Positions 33,882 to 42,200 of a stretch of 64,000 nt of DNA are shown piece by piece. Source of the DNA: BQOK01 sp048388525 (GTDB lineage: Bacteria > Bacillota > Clostridia > Oscillospirales > Ruminococcaceae); NCBI RefSeq assembly GCF_048388525.1, contig NZ_DBGCTQ010000038.1, positions 1 through 64,000 of the forward strand, written 5' to 3'. Position 1 is the stretch's first letter, and each line of letters opens with the position of its first letter. Both the position numbers and the translations under genes were made by a program. The notes beneath the pieces are model-generated. The model was not told the origin of the DNA. It ran no database searches and saw only the letters and a program-made list of their open reading frames with translations.

Positions 33882-34808
33882 TTAATATTCCACGTCTTTG
33901 CTCATCACCTTGAACTGGACCGCGCTCAGAATGGCGATGATGATGGCAAGAACAACGCCCATCGAGTTGGCGAAGCCGTACTTATACAGGCTGAACGCGT
34001 TGGTGTACAGGTAGTACATCACCGTGTCGGTCGAGTGCATCGGCCCGCCCGAGGTGAGCAGCTGCACCAGCGAGAAGCACTGGAAGGTGTTGATGGTGGT
34101 GATCACCAGCACGTACAGGGTGGTGGGCATGATGCTGGGCCACTTGATGCGCCAGAAGGTCTGCAGCTTGGTGGCGCCGTCCACCTCGGCGGCCTCCACC
34201 AGCGACTGGTCCACGTTCCCCAGGGCGGCCACATACAGCACGATGGGCTGGCCCACGCTGGTGGTGAACAGGATCAGAATGATGCACCCCAGGGCAAAGC
34301 GGGCGTCGCCCAGCCACTGGATGTTCTCGTGGATCAGGCCCACGGCCTTGAGGATGTAATTGAAGATGCCGTTGTAGCTGTCGAACATCCAGCGCCAGAC
34401 CACCACCACGGCCACCGTGCCGGTGACCACCGGCAGGTAGAACACGCACCGGAAAAACGAGCGCACGCCGCCCCGCATATTGTAGATCGAGGCGCCCACC
34501 CAGAGCGAAAACAGGGTGACCGCCGGCACCGCCACGATCACCAAAACAAAAGTGTTCCGCAGCGCTTTCAGAAAAATATCGTCCTGGAACAGGGTGATGT
34601 AATTTTTCAGTCCTACAAAAGTATCCGCGGATACCGGTGATTTCATGGTATAATTAAACAGGCTCGTGACGATTCCCATGCCCATGGGCAGCACCACAAA
34701 GCACACAAAGAACAGCAGCGCCGGTGCCAGGAACAGGTACGAAACAATGTTCTCCCTGCGCTGCAGAGCATGGCTTCTGCCGTCCTGATTTTTCCTATTT
34801 TTCGCCAT
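33882..34808 (-). CDS. Sugar ABC transporter permease (MalF-type)
   Basis: This 308-aa permease has a Lys/Arg-rich cytoplasmic start, about six membrane helices, and the EAA loop LVEAAEVDGATKLQTFWRIK. The start at 34808 has GGAGGG; the frame upstream is not conserved. It pairs with the MalG-type permease to form the channel of a CUT1-class importer, served by the lipoprotein encoded upstream. CUT1 family sialic acid importers (SAT2-like) are known from Firmicutes gut bacteria, which fits the nan genes nearby. Confidence 0.9.
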   Translation of the reverse strand: MAKNRKNQDGRSHALQRRENIVSYLFLAPALLFFVCFVVLPMGMGIVTSLFNYTMKSPVSADTFVGLKNYITLFQDDIFLKALRNTFVLVIVAVPAVTLFSLWVGASIYNMRGGVRSFFRCVFYLPVVTGTVAVVVVWRWMFDSYNGIFNYILKAVGLIHENIQWLGDARFALGCIILILFTTSVGQPIVLYVAALGNVDQSLVEAAEVDGATKLQTFWRIKWPSIMPTTLYVLVITTINTFQCFSLVQLLTSGGPMHSTDTVMYYLYTNAFSLYKYGFANSMGVVLAIIIAILSAVQFKVMSKDVEY

Positions 34809-34921
34809 TGCGATCCCTCCATGCGATGTTGGATAAGCAAAAGCCGCCCCGTCCTCCCTCATGGGAGGGCGGGACGGCCTCACACATTGCGGTCTAACTG
34901 AAACGTCTTAAAATGCGGGGA

Positions 34922-36268
34922 TCAACCGGCCATGCCGGCGTTGGAGGCTTCCACAGCCTTGTTCACGGCCTCGGTCACATCGCCGCCGCCGGTGACCACC
35001 TGCAGCATGTTCCACCACTCGGTGCGCATGTTGGCAAAGCCGTCCATGGTGTTGTAGTAGGGGCCGTACATGGTGGTGAACTTCGCCAGCAGCTCGCGCT
35101 CGGCGTCGTTGGGGTACAGGTTGCCGAAGGAGGTGCGCACGGGGAACGCGCCGGTGCGGATCACATTCTGCGGGCCCCATTCGCTGTCGTCGCAGATGAA
35201 CTGGATAAAGGTCTTGGCGGCCTCGGCCTTGGCGGCGTCGCCGTTATCGAACACGCAGAAGCCGTTCACCAGGTATTCCAGGCTGGCCTTGCCGTCGTCG
35301 GAGGGGAAGGGCAGCGAAATGGGGGTCACGCCGTTGGCTTCCATGGTGGCGGCGTTGTTGCCCGCAGCCGAGGTGCCCCAGCAGAACTCAAACGAGGTGG
35401 TGCCGGCCACAAACAGCTCGATGGACTGCCCGCCGTTGTAGGCAACGCCGTTGCCCAGCCAGCCCTTTTTGATCCATTCCTGGGCTTTGGTCAGGGCCTT
35501 GATGCCCTCTTCGCTGTTAAAGGTATACTGCGTGCGGTCCGCGTTCGCGGTGCTGCCGCCGTAGAGGTTGTTGATAAAAGCGCGGGTACCCTGGTCACCG
35601 CCCTGGCCGGAGCAGAACAGAACGCCGGGGTTGTAGCCGGCCGCGTGCAGCTTTTCAAGGGCTTTCTCAAAGTCGTCGGTGGTCCAGCTGCGGTCGCCCT
35701 CCAGGTTCACATATTCCATGGCGCCGGCGTCGGTCCACATCTTTTCGTTGATGGCCATGTAGAAGGGGGATGCGGAGATGGGGTACATGTAGTAGGTGCC
35801 GTTGCCCTGGCAGGAGCTCAGCAGGTCGTTGTTGTTCACGTCTTTTACAAAGTCGTCGGTGAACATGTCGTCCAGGCTGACCAACTTGCCGTTCTTGCCG
35901 TACTCAATGATGCGGCCCGGGGCGTCGAACAGAACGTCAGCGGCGGTGCCGCCCTCGATCGCGGCGGTGATCTTTTCACCGGCGTTGGTAAAGTCGATCG
36001 TCTCCAGGGTCACCTTGATGTTGGGGTATTTTGCCTGGAACGCGTCGATGATGGTCTGCTCGTAGGTGCCGGCGGCATCGTCGCCGTCCTGGATGAAGGT
36101 GGGGGGCGCCCACCAGGTGATCTCCACATTTTCAGCCGGGGCGGACGCCGGCGCGCTGCCGGGGTTGGAGGCCGGGGCGTTGCTAGAGGGGGTTTTACCG
36201 CCGCAGGCGGTAAACGCGCTGGCTGCCAGCGCAGCGGCCAGGCAAAGTGCAAGGGCCTTCTTTTTCAT
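34922..36268 (-). CDS. Sugar ABC transporter substrate-binding lipoprotein
   Basis: This 448-aa extracellular lipoprotein has a signal peptide with lipobox FTAC (Cys22), a Ser/Ala/Pro-rich linker, and a family 1 solute-binding domain (EITWWAPPTFIQDGDD; ADVLFDAPGRI; AEAAKTFIQFICDDSEWG). The start at 36268 has AGGAGGAG. It heads the importer-esterase operon and has its own promoter with palindromes near it. The cargo is probably sialic acid or a related amino sugar on context alone. Confidence 0.9.
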   Translation of the reverse strand: MKKKALALCLAAALAASAFTACGGKTPSSNAPASNPGSAPASAPAENVEITWWAPPTFIQDGDDAAGTYEQTIIDAFQAKYPNIKVTLETIDFTNAGEKITAAIEGGTAADVLFDAPGRIIEYGKNGKLVSLDDMFTDDFVKDVNNNDLLSSCQGNGTYYMYPISASPFYMAINEKMWTDAGAMEYVNLEGDRSWTTDDFEKALEKLHAAGYNPGVLFCSGQGGDQGTRAFINNLYGGSTANADRTQYTFNSEEGIKALTKAQEWIKKGWLGNGVAYNGGQSIELFVAGTTSFEFCWGTSAAGNNAATMEANGVTPISLPFPSDDGKASLEYLVNGFCVFDNGDAAKAEAAKTFIQFICDDSEWGPQNVIRTGAFPVRTSFGNLYPNDAERELLAKFTTMYGPYYNTMDGFANMRTEWWNMLQVVTGGGDVTEAVNKAVEASNAGMAG

Positions 36269-36302
36269 GCTTTTCTCCTCCTGATATCTCACTGTCGTGT
36301 GC

Positions 36303-36328
36303 GGAACAAGGCCCATGTGCCCTGTTCC
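36303..36328 (-). promoter_or_regulatory. Inverted repeat in the binding-protein leader
   Basis: GGAACA (36303-36308) and TGTTCC (36323-36328), with further GG/CC pairing inside, between promoter and gene. It could be a DNA operator or a 5' RNA hairpin. Confidence 0.35.
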
Positions 36329-36339
36329 ATTGCAGTCTT

Positions 36340-36368
36340 ATGGTACCACTTACGAAAAAAATTTTCAA
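36340..36368 (-). promoter_or_regulatory. Promoter of the sugar importer operon, overlapping a palindrome
   Basis: Read on the minus strand: -35 TTGAAA (36363-36368), 17-base spacer, -10 TACCAT (36340-36345). The palindrome GAAAAAAATTTTC (36354-36366) overlaps the -35. Confidence 0.5.
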
Positions 36369-36380
36369 TCCTCCAATCTG

Positions 36381-36397
36381 ATGAAAAATTTCTTCAT
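36381..36397. promoter_or_regulatory. Candidate RpiR operator ATGAAAAATTTCTTCAT
   Basis: Palindrome with arms ATGAA/TTCAT, similar in core to GAAAAAAATTTTC at 36354, in the gap between the importer operon and RpiR regulator 2. Confidence 0.4.
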
Positions 36398-36441
36398 TTT
36401 TTGTACAGTGCTACAAAATTTGGTAACAAATTAATTTTTGA

Positions 36442-36471
36442 TTGCTTTTGCGCTTTTGGCTACTATATAAT
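36442..36471 (+). promoter_or_regulatory. Promoter of rpiR regulator 2
   Basis: -35 TTGCTT (36442-36447), 18-base spacer, -10 TATAAT (36466-36471). Confidence 0.55.
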
Positions 36472-36604
36472 AAAAACCGCTGAAACACTGGATAATCATC
36501 CATATTTCGCAGATAAAAAGCGCGTTTTCCGCTTTGCAAATTTTTTTCACAACGCACGTTCATACCAGCATTTTCAGAGATACCCAGGAAGGAGGAGCGC
36601 CGCA

Positions 36605-37462
36605 ATGCAAGGGGATGTGATCGAAGAACTGGCCCGCCGCTACGAAAAACTGACAAAGTCTGAAAAAAAAGTTGCGGATTATGTGTTTGCCCATCATCGA
36701 AACCCCCAATTCATGTCCATCACTTCCCTTGCAGAGGAGTGCCGCGTGGCCGAGGCCACGATCTTTCGCTTTTGCAAAACGCTCGGCTTCAAGGGTTACA
36801 ATGAATTCAAGCTGGCGCTGGCCAAGGCCCAGGGCCAGGCAGGCGGCAGCCAGCCCGGCGGCGCCTATGGCGCGGTGGGGCCGGGTGACGCCATGGAAGA
36901 GGTCTATCAAAAGGTATATTCCTCCCACATGGAGGTCCTGGAGCAAACCCTCGCCACCCTGCGCCCCGGCGAGGTGGAAAAGGCTTCCGCCTTGCTGCTG
37001 GCGGCGGACCGGGTGTTCTGCTTTGGGCAGGGGGGCTCACTGATCCTGGCAATGGAGGCATGGGCGCGCTTTTCCACCATCGCCCCCAATTTTTACTGCA
37101 TCGAGGACGCCCACATGCAGGCGGTTGCCGCCGCCCTTCTCACCGGGCGGGACGTGGTGCTGTTTTGCTCCTATTCCGGCGCCACAAAGGATATGGAGGC
37201 CGTGCTGGGCGCCGCCAGGGAGCGGGGCGCAAAGGTGATCCTTCTCACCCGTTTTGCCAAATCCCCGGCCGCCGCTTACGCCAGCGCCGTGCTGCAGTGC
37301 TGCGCCCGGGAGGGCCCCCTGCAGATGGGCAGCGTGGCCGCCAAGGTGGCGCTGCTGTTCGTGGTGGACGTGCTGTTCAACGATTACTGCCGCCGGGTTC
37401 CCGAGCAGGCCATGGCCAATCAGGAGGCCACAGCGGCCGTCCTGGCGGGCAAGATGCTCTGA
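36605..37462 (+). CDS. RpiR family (HTH-SIS) transcriptional regulator 2
   Basis: This 285-aa protein repeats the architecture of regulator 1: helix-turn-helix SITSLAEECRVAEATIFRFC then KTLGFKGYNEFKLALAKAQ, and a SIS domain (FGQGGSLILAMEAWARFSTI; FCSYSGATKDMEAVLGAARE). The ATG at 36605 is preceded by AAGGAGGAG; the open frame runs far upstream, but that part is antisense to the binding protein and is not real. It is divergent from the importer operon and co-transcribed with a YhcH-SGNH fusion. It likely senses an amino-sugar phosphate and controls import, whereas regulator 1 controls cleavage; that division is inferred. Confidence 0.9.
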   Translation: MQGDVIEELARRYEKLTKSEKKVADYVFAHHRNPQFMSITSLAEECRVAEATIFRFCKTLGFKGYNEFKLALAKAQGQAGGSQPGGAYGAVGPGDAMEEVYQKVYSSHMEVLEQTLATLRPGEVEKASALLLAADRVFCFGQGGSLILAMEAWARFSTIAPNFYCIEDAHMQAVAAALLTGRDVVLFCSYSGATKDMEAVLGAARERGAKVILLTRFAKSPAAAYASAVLQCCAREGPLQMGSVAAKVALLFVVDVLFNDYCRRVPEQAMANQEATAAVLAGKML

Positions 37463-37508
37463 GCGGGCCCGCCCCGGATTTTTTCGCACACGAAAGGAGA
37501 GAACCTCA

Positions 37509-38600
37509 TTGTTATTTGACAGGTTGGAACATGCCGCCCGGTATTCCGATATTCCGGGCGTGGCCGAGGCGCTGGAATTTTTGCAGGGCCTGCCCCCCGG
37601 CGCTTTGCCGGAAAGCCCTGCCGGGCTGGGCGGGGGCAGGCTTCAGGCCTCCCCCGTGCGCCTTACCACCCGCCCTGGGGCCGAGTGCAGATACGAAGCG
37701 CACCGCCGCTTTGTGGATGTGCACTACACCGTGCGCGGCACTGAAAAGATCTCTGTGCGGCCGGTGGAGGGGCTTTCTGCGCTCGAGCCCTTCCGCGAGC
37801 AGGAGGACATCGGCTTTTACGCGGGCGGGCCCGGTGTCGACTGCCTGGTCGGCCCCGGGCAGTTCCTGGTATGCTGGCCGGGCGAGGCCCACCGGGTGGG
37901 CATGATGGACACGGCCCCCGGCCCGGTGGAAAAGGTCGTGATAAAAATACCGCTGGGCTACCGCCCGGCCGCCAGGCGCCGCATTCTGGTGTTCGGCGAT
38001 TCCAACACCTACGGTTACGACCCCGCCTCCGGCGGCCGCTACAGCGAGGCCGAGCGCTATCCCCGCCTGCTGCAGGCGCTGCTTGGCCCGCAAACAGACG
38101 TGATCGAAGAGGGCCTGCCCGGCCGTACCTGCGTGTTCGGCGACCCCCTCACCGAGGGGCTGTGCGGGCTGGAGGCCATCACCCCTGTCATGAATAGCCA
38201 CATGCCCATCGACACGCTGGTCGTCATGCTGGGCACCAACGATTGCAAGGAGCGGTTCGGCGCCAACAGCTACCTGATCGGCAAGGGGCTGGCCCGGCTG
38301 CTGGAAAAGGCAAAGGCCACCCTGGCCTGGCGTGAGGCGCCGGATATCCTGGTGGTCTGCCCCGCCCCCATCCAGCCCGCCTATGAGGGGCTGATGTTCG
38401 CAGATGAAATGGGCAGAGGCTGCGCCGTGCGCGCCGCCGGCCTTGCCGCCCAATACCAAAAAGTCGCCCGGGCCGCTGGCTGCCGCTTTCTGGACGCAGG
38501 GCAGATCCCGGGCATTCAGGTGCACGGGCTGGACGGCATGCACCTCACAAGCGGGGCGCACGCCGCCCTTGCCGGCGCGCTGGCAGAACTTCTGAAATAG
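37509..38600 (+). CDS. YhcH/NanQ-like domain fused to an SGNH hydrolase
   Basis: This 363-aa protein joins two domains. Residues 1-155 are a YhcH/YjgK/YiaL (DUF386) cupin: CRYEAHRRFVDVHYTVRG with E63, H65, D70, H72, and CWPGEAHRVGM with H128, the family's metal ligands. E. coli YhcH (NanQ) speeds anomer interconversion of sialic acid. Residues 157-363 are an SGNH/GDSL hydrolase: VFGDSNTYGYD with Ser165, MLGTNDCKERFG, and a DGMHL end motif. TTG at 37509 is the start, behind AAAGGAGAG. It follows RpiR regulator 2 by 46 bases. A combined mutarotase and O-acetyl-sialate esterase is a plausible role, not shown. Confidence 0.85.
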   Translation: MLFDRLEHAARYSDIPGVAEALEFLQGLPPGALPESPAGLGGGRLQASPVRLTTRPGAECRYEAHRRFVDVHYTVRGTEKISVRPVEGLSALEPFREQEDIGFYAGGPGVDCLVGPGQFLVCWPGEAHRVGMMDTAPGPVEKVVIKIPLGYRPAARRRILVFGDSNTYGYDPASGGRYSEAERYPRLLQALLGPQTDVIEEGLPGRTCVFGDPLTEGLCGLEAITPVMNSHMPIDTLVVMLGTNDCKERFGANSYLIGKGLARLLEKAKATLAWREAPDILVVCPAPIQPAYEGLMFADEMGRGCAVRAAGLAAQYQKVARAAGCRFLDAGQIPGIQVHGLDGMHLTSGAHAALAGALAELLK

Positions 38601-38606
38601 AATACG

Positions 38607-38656
38607 CAAACGAAGGCGCCCGCCGGGGAATGTTCCCCGGCGGGCGCCTTCGTTTG
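38607..38656. terminator. Bidirectional 24-bp hairpin terminator
   Basis: A perfect inverted repeat of 24 bp per arm (38607-38630 and 38633-38656, two-base centre) between two convergent genes. GTTTG follows on one side and CAAAC on the other; there is no long U-tract. Confidence 0.65.
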
Positions 38657-38671
38657 TATGAAAAGGCCGTT

Positions 38672-40072
38672 TCAGACCAGCCTGTCAATGGCCTGCAGTG
38701 CGTCTGCGTAGATCTCGATCATGTTGGTGAGCAGCTGGATGCGCACCCCCTCGTTGGGCTGATGCCCGCCCCCGTAAAGGGGCGCCGGATCCGGCACGCC
38801 CGGCCCAAACCCCACGGCATTTTTGAGCTTGCGCGCATAGGTTCCGCCCCCCATCACATAGGGCTCCGTCCCGCCGCCATACACCGCCTCATAGGCCCGC
38901 AGCAGCTCCGCAATGGCCGGGTGCTGGGGCGGGGTGTAACAGGGCGGGTCGTTGTGCAGCCGCTCCACTGCAAAGCCGCCCGCGCTGCACCGTGCCTTCA
39001 GGCGGCGGATGAGCGCGGCCTGGTCGGCCCGCACACAGTAGCGCACGTTGATGTTCTGGGTGAGCACACCCTGGCTCAGCCGTGCCATACCGCCCACGTG
39101 GGTGGTGCGGCCCGAAACTTCATCCCGGAAGTCGATGTCAAGCCCCTCGCCGTACGCGTCGCCAAAGGCGGCGGCCAAAAAGGCCATGGCCCCGGCGGCC
39201 GGGCCGGTAACAAGCGCATTTTGGGCCAGAAAGGCCGCCAGCTTCTGAATGGCGCTCTCGGTGCCCTCCGGGAAGGCGGCGTGCCCGGCGATCCCCCGGG
39301 CCGTCAGCCGCAGCTTGCCGCCCTCGGCCGCCGCTTCCACACCCGGCGCCCCGGCCAGCAGCGGCTCCACCTCTGTGAGCGGCACGCCGGCCAGCAGGGC
39401 AAACGCCCGGTCCGGCACCGCGTTGGAGGCCACCCCGCCGCCAAAGTCCAGCAGATTCGAGCCCTCGACCCGGCAGGTAAGATCGGCGGTCAGAATGCCT
39501 TTTTCGCCGCAGCACACCGGAAAATTCACGTCCGGCACCAGGCTGAAAACAGGCTGCGGTTCATGCTGCGTGTAATACACAAGGTCTGCCATGCCGGTCT
39601 CCTCGCTGCACCCGAGATACAGCTGCACCGAGTGCTCCAGCCCGGCGCCCAGCTCCTTCAGGCATCGCAGGGCGTACAGCGCCGCCACCGCGGGGCCCTT
39701 GTTGTCCCCGCTGCCGCGGCCTATAATATACCCGTTTTCCACCCGCGGCTCAAAGGGCGGCGAAGCCCATCCTTCCCCCGCGGGCACCACATCCAGGTGG
39801 CTGAAGATGCCCAGGCTTTCCGCCGTTTTGCCCGGCCACAGGGCCACCCCGCAGCGGCCCGCAAGGTTTCGGGCCAAAAAGCCGTGCTCCCGGCACAGCG
39901 CAAGGCCCTCGGCCAGCGCCTCGGCACAGGCGGGGCCAAAGGGCGCGGCTCCGCTGCCGGCCGGATCAGCCACGCTGGGGATGCGCACCAGGCGCATCAC
40001 GTCCCGCACCATTTCCTCCCTGTGTTCCAGCGCCCAGGCGCGCGCCGCCCCGCGGCTCACCGCGGCGCTCAC
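38672..40072 (-). CDS. M20 family dipeptidase (PepV-like)
   Basis: This 466-aa zinc peptidase of the M20 family hydrolyses di- or short peptides in the cytosol. The metal-site motifs are visible: SHLDVVPAG (His and Asp), GRGSGDNKGP (bridging Asp), GCSEETG (catalytic Glu pair), and the C-terminal GGHQPNE with the last His. The lid domain between is large, as in PepV. A GTG at 40072 shares four bases with the oppF-like stop and follows GGAGGAA. As the last gene of the URO-D/GntR/Opp operon, it probably cleaves the peptide brought in by the transporter. Confidence 0.9.
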   Translation of the reverse strand: MSAAVSRGAARAWALEHREEMVRDVMRLVRIPSVADPAGSGAAPFGPACAEALAEGLALCREHGFLARNLAGRCGVALWPGKTAESLGIFSHLDVVPAGEGWASPPFEPRVENGYIIGRGSGDNKGPAVAALYALRCLKELGAGLEHSVQLYLGCSEETGMADLVYYTQHEPQPVFSLVPDVNFPVCCGEKGILTADLTCRVEGSNLLDFGGGVASNAVPDRAFALLAGVPLTEVEPLLAGAPGVEAAAEGGKLRLTARGIAGHAAFPEGTESAIQKLAAFLAQNALVTGPAAGAMAFLAAAFGDAYGEGLDIDFRDEVSGRTTHVGGMARLSQGVLTQNINVRYCVRADQAALIRRLKARCSAGGFAVERLHNDPPCYTPPQHPAIAELLRAYEAVYGGGTEPYVMGGGTYARKLKNAVGFGPGVPDPAPLYGGGHQPNEGVRIQLLTNMIEIYADALQAIDRLV

Positions 40073-41064
40073 GCCAGTTCCTCCGCCCGCACGCAGGCCG
40101 CCTGGTGCCCCGGTGCCAGCTCACGCAGCGCAGGGGTCTCGTTCCGGCAGCGGTCGGTGGCGTAGGGGCAGCGCGCGGCAAACCGGCAGCCCGCCGGCGG
40201 GTCGTAGGCCGAGGAGACATCGCCTTTCAGCAGAACGCGCTCCCGCTTCACCTCCGGGTCCGGAATGGGGATGGCGGAGAGCAGGGCCTTTGTATAGGGG
40301 TGCAGCGGCCGCCGGTACAGCTCGTCCTTTCCGGCCACCTCCACCAGGCGGCCCAGGTACATCACGCCGATGCGGTCGGAAATGTGCCGCACCACCGACA
40401 GATCGTGGGAGATAAACAGGTAGGTCAGCCCGCGCTCAGCCTGGATGCGGCCCATCAGGTTCAGCACCTGCGCCCGCACCGAAACATCCAGCGCGCTCAC
40501 CGGCTCGTCGCACATAATAAACTCGGGTTCCAGCACCAGTGCGCGGGCAATGCCGATGCGCTGCCGCTGCCCGCCCGAAAACTCGTGTGGATAGCGGTTC
40601 AGGTGCTGGCCGCCCAGGCCAACATATTCCAGCATATCCACCACCTTGGCCACCCGCTCCTCACCCGTGCCGATCCCGAACACATCCAGGGGGGCTTTGA
40701 CCAGGTCCAGCACGGTCATGCGCGGGTTCAGGCAGGCGTAGGGGTCCTGGAACACAATCTGCATTTTGCGCTTGAGCAGGCGCAGCTCCTCCCGCCCCAG
40801 CGCCTCAATGGGCTGCCCCCGGTACAGCACGCTGCCGCCCGTGGGCTCGATCAGCCGCAGGATCGTGCGCCCCAGGGTGGACTTGCCGCAGCCGGATTCC
40901 CCCACCAGGCCAAAGGTCTCGCCCTCCCGGATCGCCAGGTCGATCCCGTCCACCGCGCGCACCGCCCGTTTCCGACCTTTCAGCAGCCCGCCGGAGGAGT
41001 AAAAGTATTTGGTCAGCTGCCGTGTTTCCAGCAGCGGGCTCTGCGCGCGCGCTTCACTCGCCAT
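40069..41064 (-). CDS. Oligopeptide/dipeptide ABC transporter ATPase (OppF-type)
   Basis: This 331-aa ATPase has Walker A GLVGESGCGKST, Q-loop FQDPYACLNPR, signature FSGGQRQRIGIARAL and Walker B FIMCDEPVSALD, then the Opp/Dpp-specific C-terminal region with cysteines (CRFAARCPYATDRCRNE) that commonly bind an iron-sulfur cluster. The start at 41064 overlaps the OppD-type gene by 11 bases. With OppD it powers the two permeases encoded upstream. The cargo is a peptide or another small molecule carried by this family, such as nickel complexes. Confidence 0.93.
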   Translation of the reverse strand: MASEARAQSPLLETRQLTKYFYSSGGLLKGRKRAVRAVDGIDLAIREGETFGLVGESGCGKSTLGRTILRLIEPTGGSVLYRGQPIEALGREELRLLKRKMQIVFQDPYACLNPRMTVLDLVKAPLDVFGIGTGEERVAKVVDMLEYVGLGGQHLNRYPHEFSGGQRQRIGIARALVLEPEFIMCDEPVSALDVSVRAQVLNLMGRIQAERGLTYLFISHDLSVVRHISDRIGVMYLGRLVEVAGKDELYRRPLHPYTKALLSAIPIPDPEVKRERVLLKGDVSSAYDPPAGCRFAARCPYATDRCRNETPALRELAPGHQAACVRAEELA

Positions 41065-42034
41065 ATTCCCCGCCTCCCTCGTATTTCCAGCAGCTCACCA
41101 GGCTTTCGCCCACCTGATACTGATCCGGCTGTCTGGCCCGGCAGATCTCTTTCGCATAGGGGCACCGGTCGCAAAAACGGCAGCCTGCTGGCATGTCGTA
41201 CTGGTTTGGCACCTGCCCCCGGATCGTATACAGCTCTTCGCTGCCGCCGTCCAGCCGGGGAATGGATCGCAGCAGCCCCTGGGTGTAGGGATGCAGGGGC
41301 TCCCGGAACAGCCGGCGCACCGGGGCGTATTCCACCCCCTTGCCGGCATACATCACCAGGATGCGGTCCGCCATCTCGGCCACCACGCCCATGTCGTGGG
41401 TGATCAGCATCACGGCGGTGCCCAGATCGTCGCGCAGCTGGCGGATCAGCTCCAGCACCTGCGCCTGGATGGTCACATCCAGGGCGGTGGTGGGCTCGTC
41501 GGCAATGAGCAGTGCCGGGTTGCAGGACAGTGCCATTGCGATCATGATCCGCTGGCGCATCCCGCCGGAAAACTGGTGCGGATATTCCTTCATGCGCCGC
41601 TCGGGTGCGGCGATGCCCACCTTTTCCAGCATGGAAACGGCGTGCTGGGCAGCGGCGGCGCGATCCATGCCCTGGTGGATCATGAGCGGCTCCATCATCT
41701 GGCGGCCGATGGTCATGACCGGGTTCAGGCTGGTCATGGGATCCTGAAAGATCATGGCGATGCGGTTGCCCCGCATTTTGCACATCTGCCCCTCGCTCAG
41801 GGCGGTGAGCTCCTGCCCCTCCAGGGCAATGCTGCTGCCCGGGGCCAGCGTGCCGGAACTAGGCAGCAGCCCCATAATGGACAGGGAGGTGACGCTTTTG
41901 CCGCAGCCCGACTCTCCCACAATGCCCAGGATCTCGCCCTTGTCCACGCCAAAGCTCACCCCGGCCACCGCGGTCACCGTTCCCTTGCGGGTGGTAAAGC
42001 GGGTCTCAAGATTTTTTACGCTGAGTAGTTCCAT
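41054..42034 (-). CDS. Oligopeptide/dipeptide ABC transporter ATPase (OppD-type)
   Basis: This 326-aa ATPase has Walker A GIVGESGCGKSV, Q-loop FQDPMTSLNPV, signature FSGGMRQRIMIAMAL and Walker B LLIADEPTTALD, with the C-terminal cysteine block (CRFCDRCPYAKEICR) of OppD/DppD proteins. The start at 42034 follows GAGGTG. It is separated from the binding-protein gene by 166 bases holding two hairpins that may limit read-through, so less ATPase than binding protein would be made. Confidence 0.93.
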   Translation of the reverse strand: MELLSVKNLETRFTTRKGTVTAVAGVSFGVDKGEILGIVGESGCGKSVTSLSIMGLLPSSGTLAPGSSIALEGQELTALSEGQMCKMRGNRIAMIFQDPMTSLNPVMTIGRQMMEPLMIHQGMDRAAAAQHAVSMLEKVGIAAPERRMKEYPHQFSGGMRQRIMIAMALSCNPALLIADEPTTALDVTIQAQVLELIRQLRDDLGTAVMLITHDMGVVAEMADRILVMYAGKGVEYAPVRRLFREPLHPYTQGLLRSIPRLDGGSEELYTIRGQVPNQYDMPAGCRFCDRCPYAKEICRARQPDQYQVGESLVSCWKYEGGGEYGE

Positions 42035-42076
42035 GGTAGCACCTCGCTGCACTCATTGGGTCTGCGGGCAGGTTTG

Positions 42077-42148
42077 CCCTCACCCGGGCGCGCCGCAAAG
42101 GCCGTGCGCCCGGGTGAGGGCCGGGGGAGGGCCCTCTGCCTCCCCCGG
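42077..42148 (-). repeat. Two adjacent hairpins between binding protein and ATPase genes
   Basis: First stem: 15 bp perfect (42077-42091 with 42106-42120, CCCTCACCCGGGCGC arm). Second stem: 10 bp (42121-42130 with 42139-42148, CCGGGGGAGG arm). Neither has a U-tract. Intercistronic hairpins after an oppA-type gene often stabilise its message or dampen downstream expression. Confidence 0.6.
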
Positions 42149-42200
42149 CCCCACACATGGGGAAATGGTTCGTTTGCTGTGCAAAGGCCCGCCCGGGGTG

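Noticed and set aside
34913..36604. A very long plus-strand open frame running into the RpiR regulator
   Set aside because: It is antisense to the sugar-binding lipoprotein, has no ribosome binding site at its start and no domain; the regulator begins at 36605 behind AAGGAGGAG.
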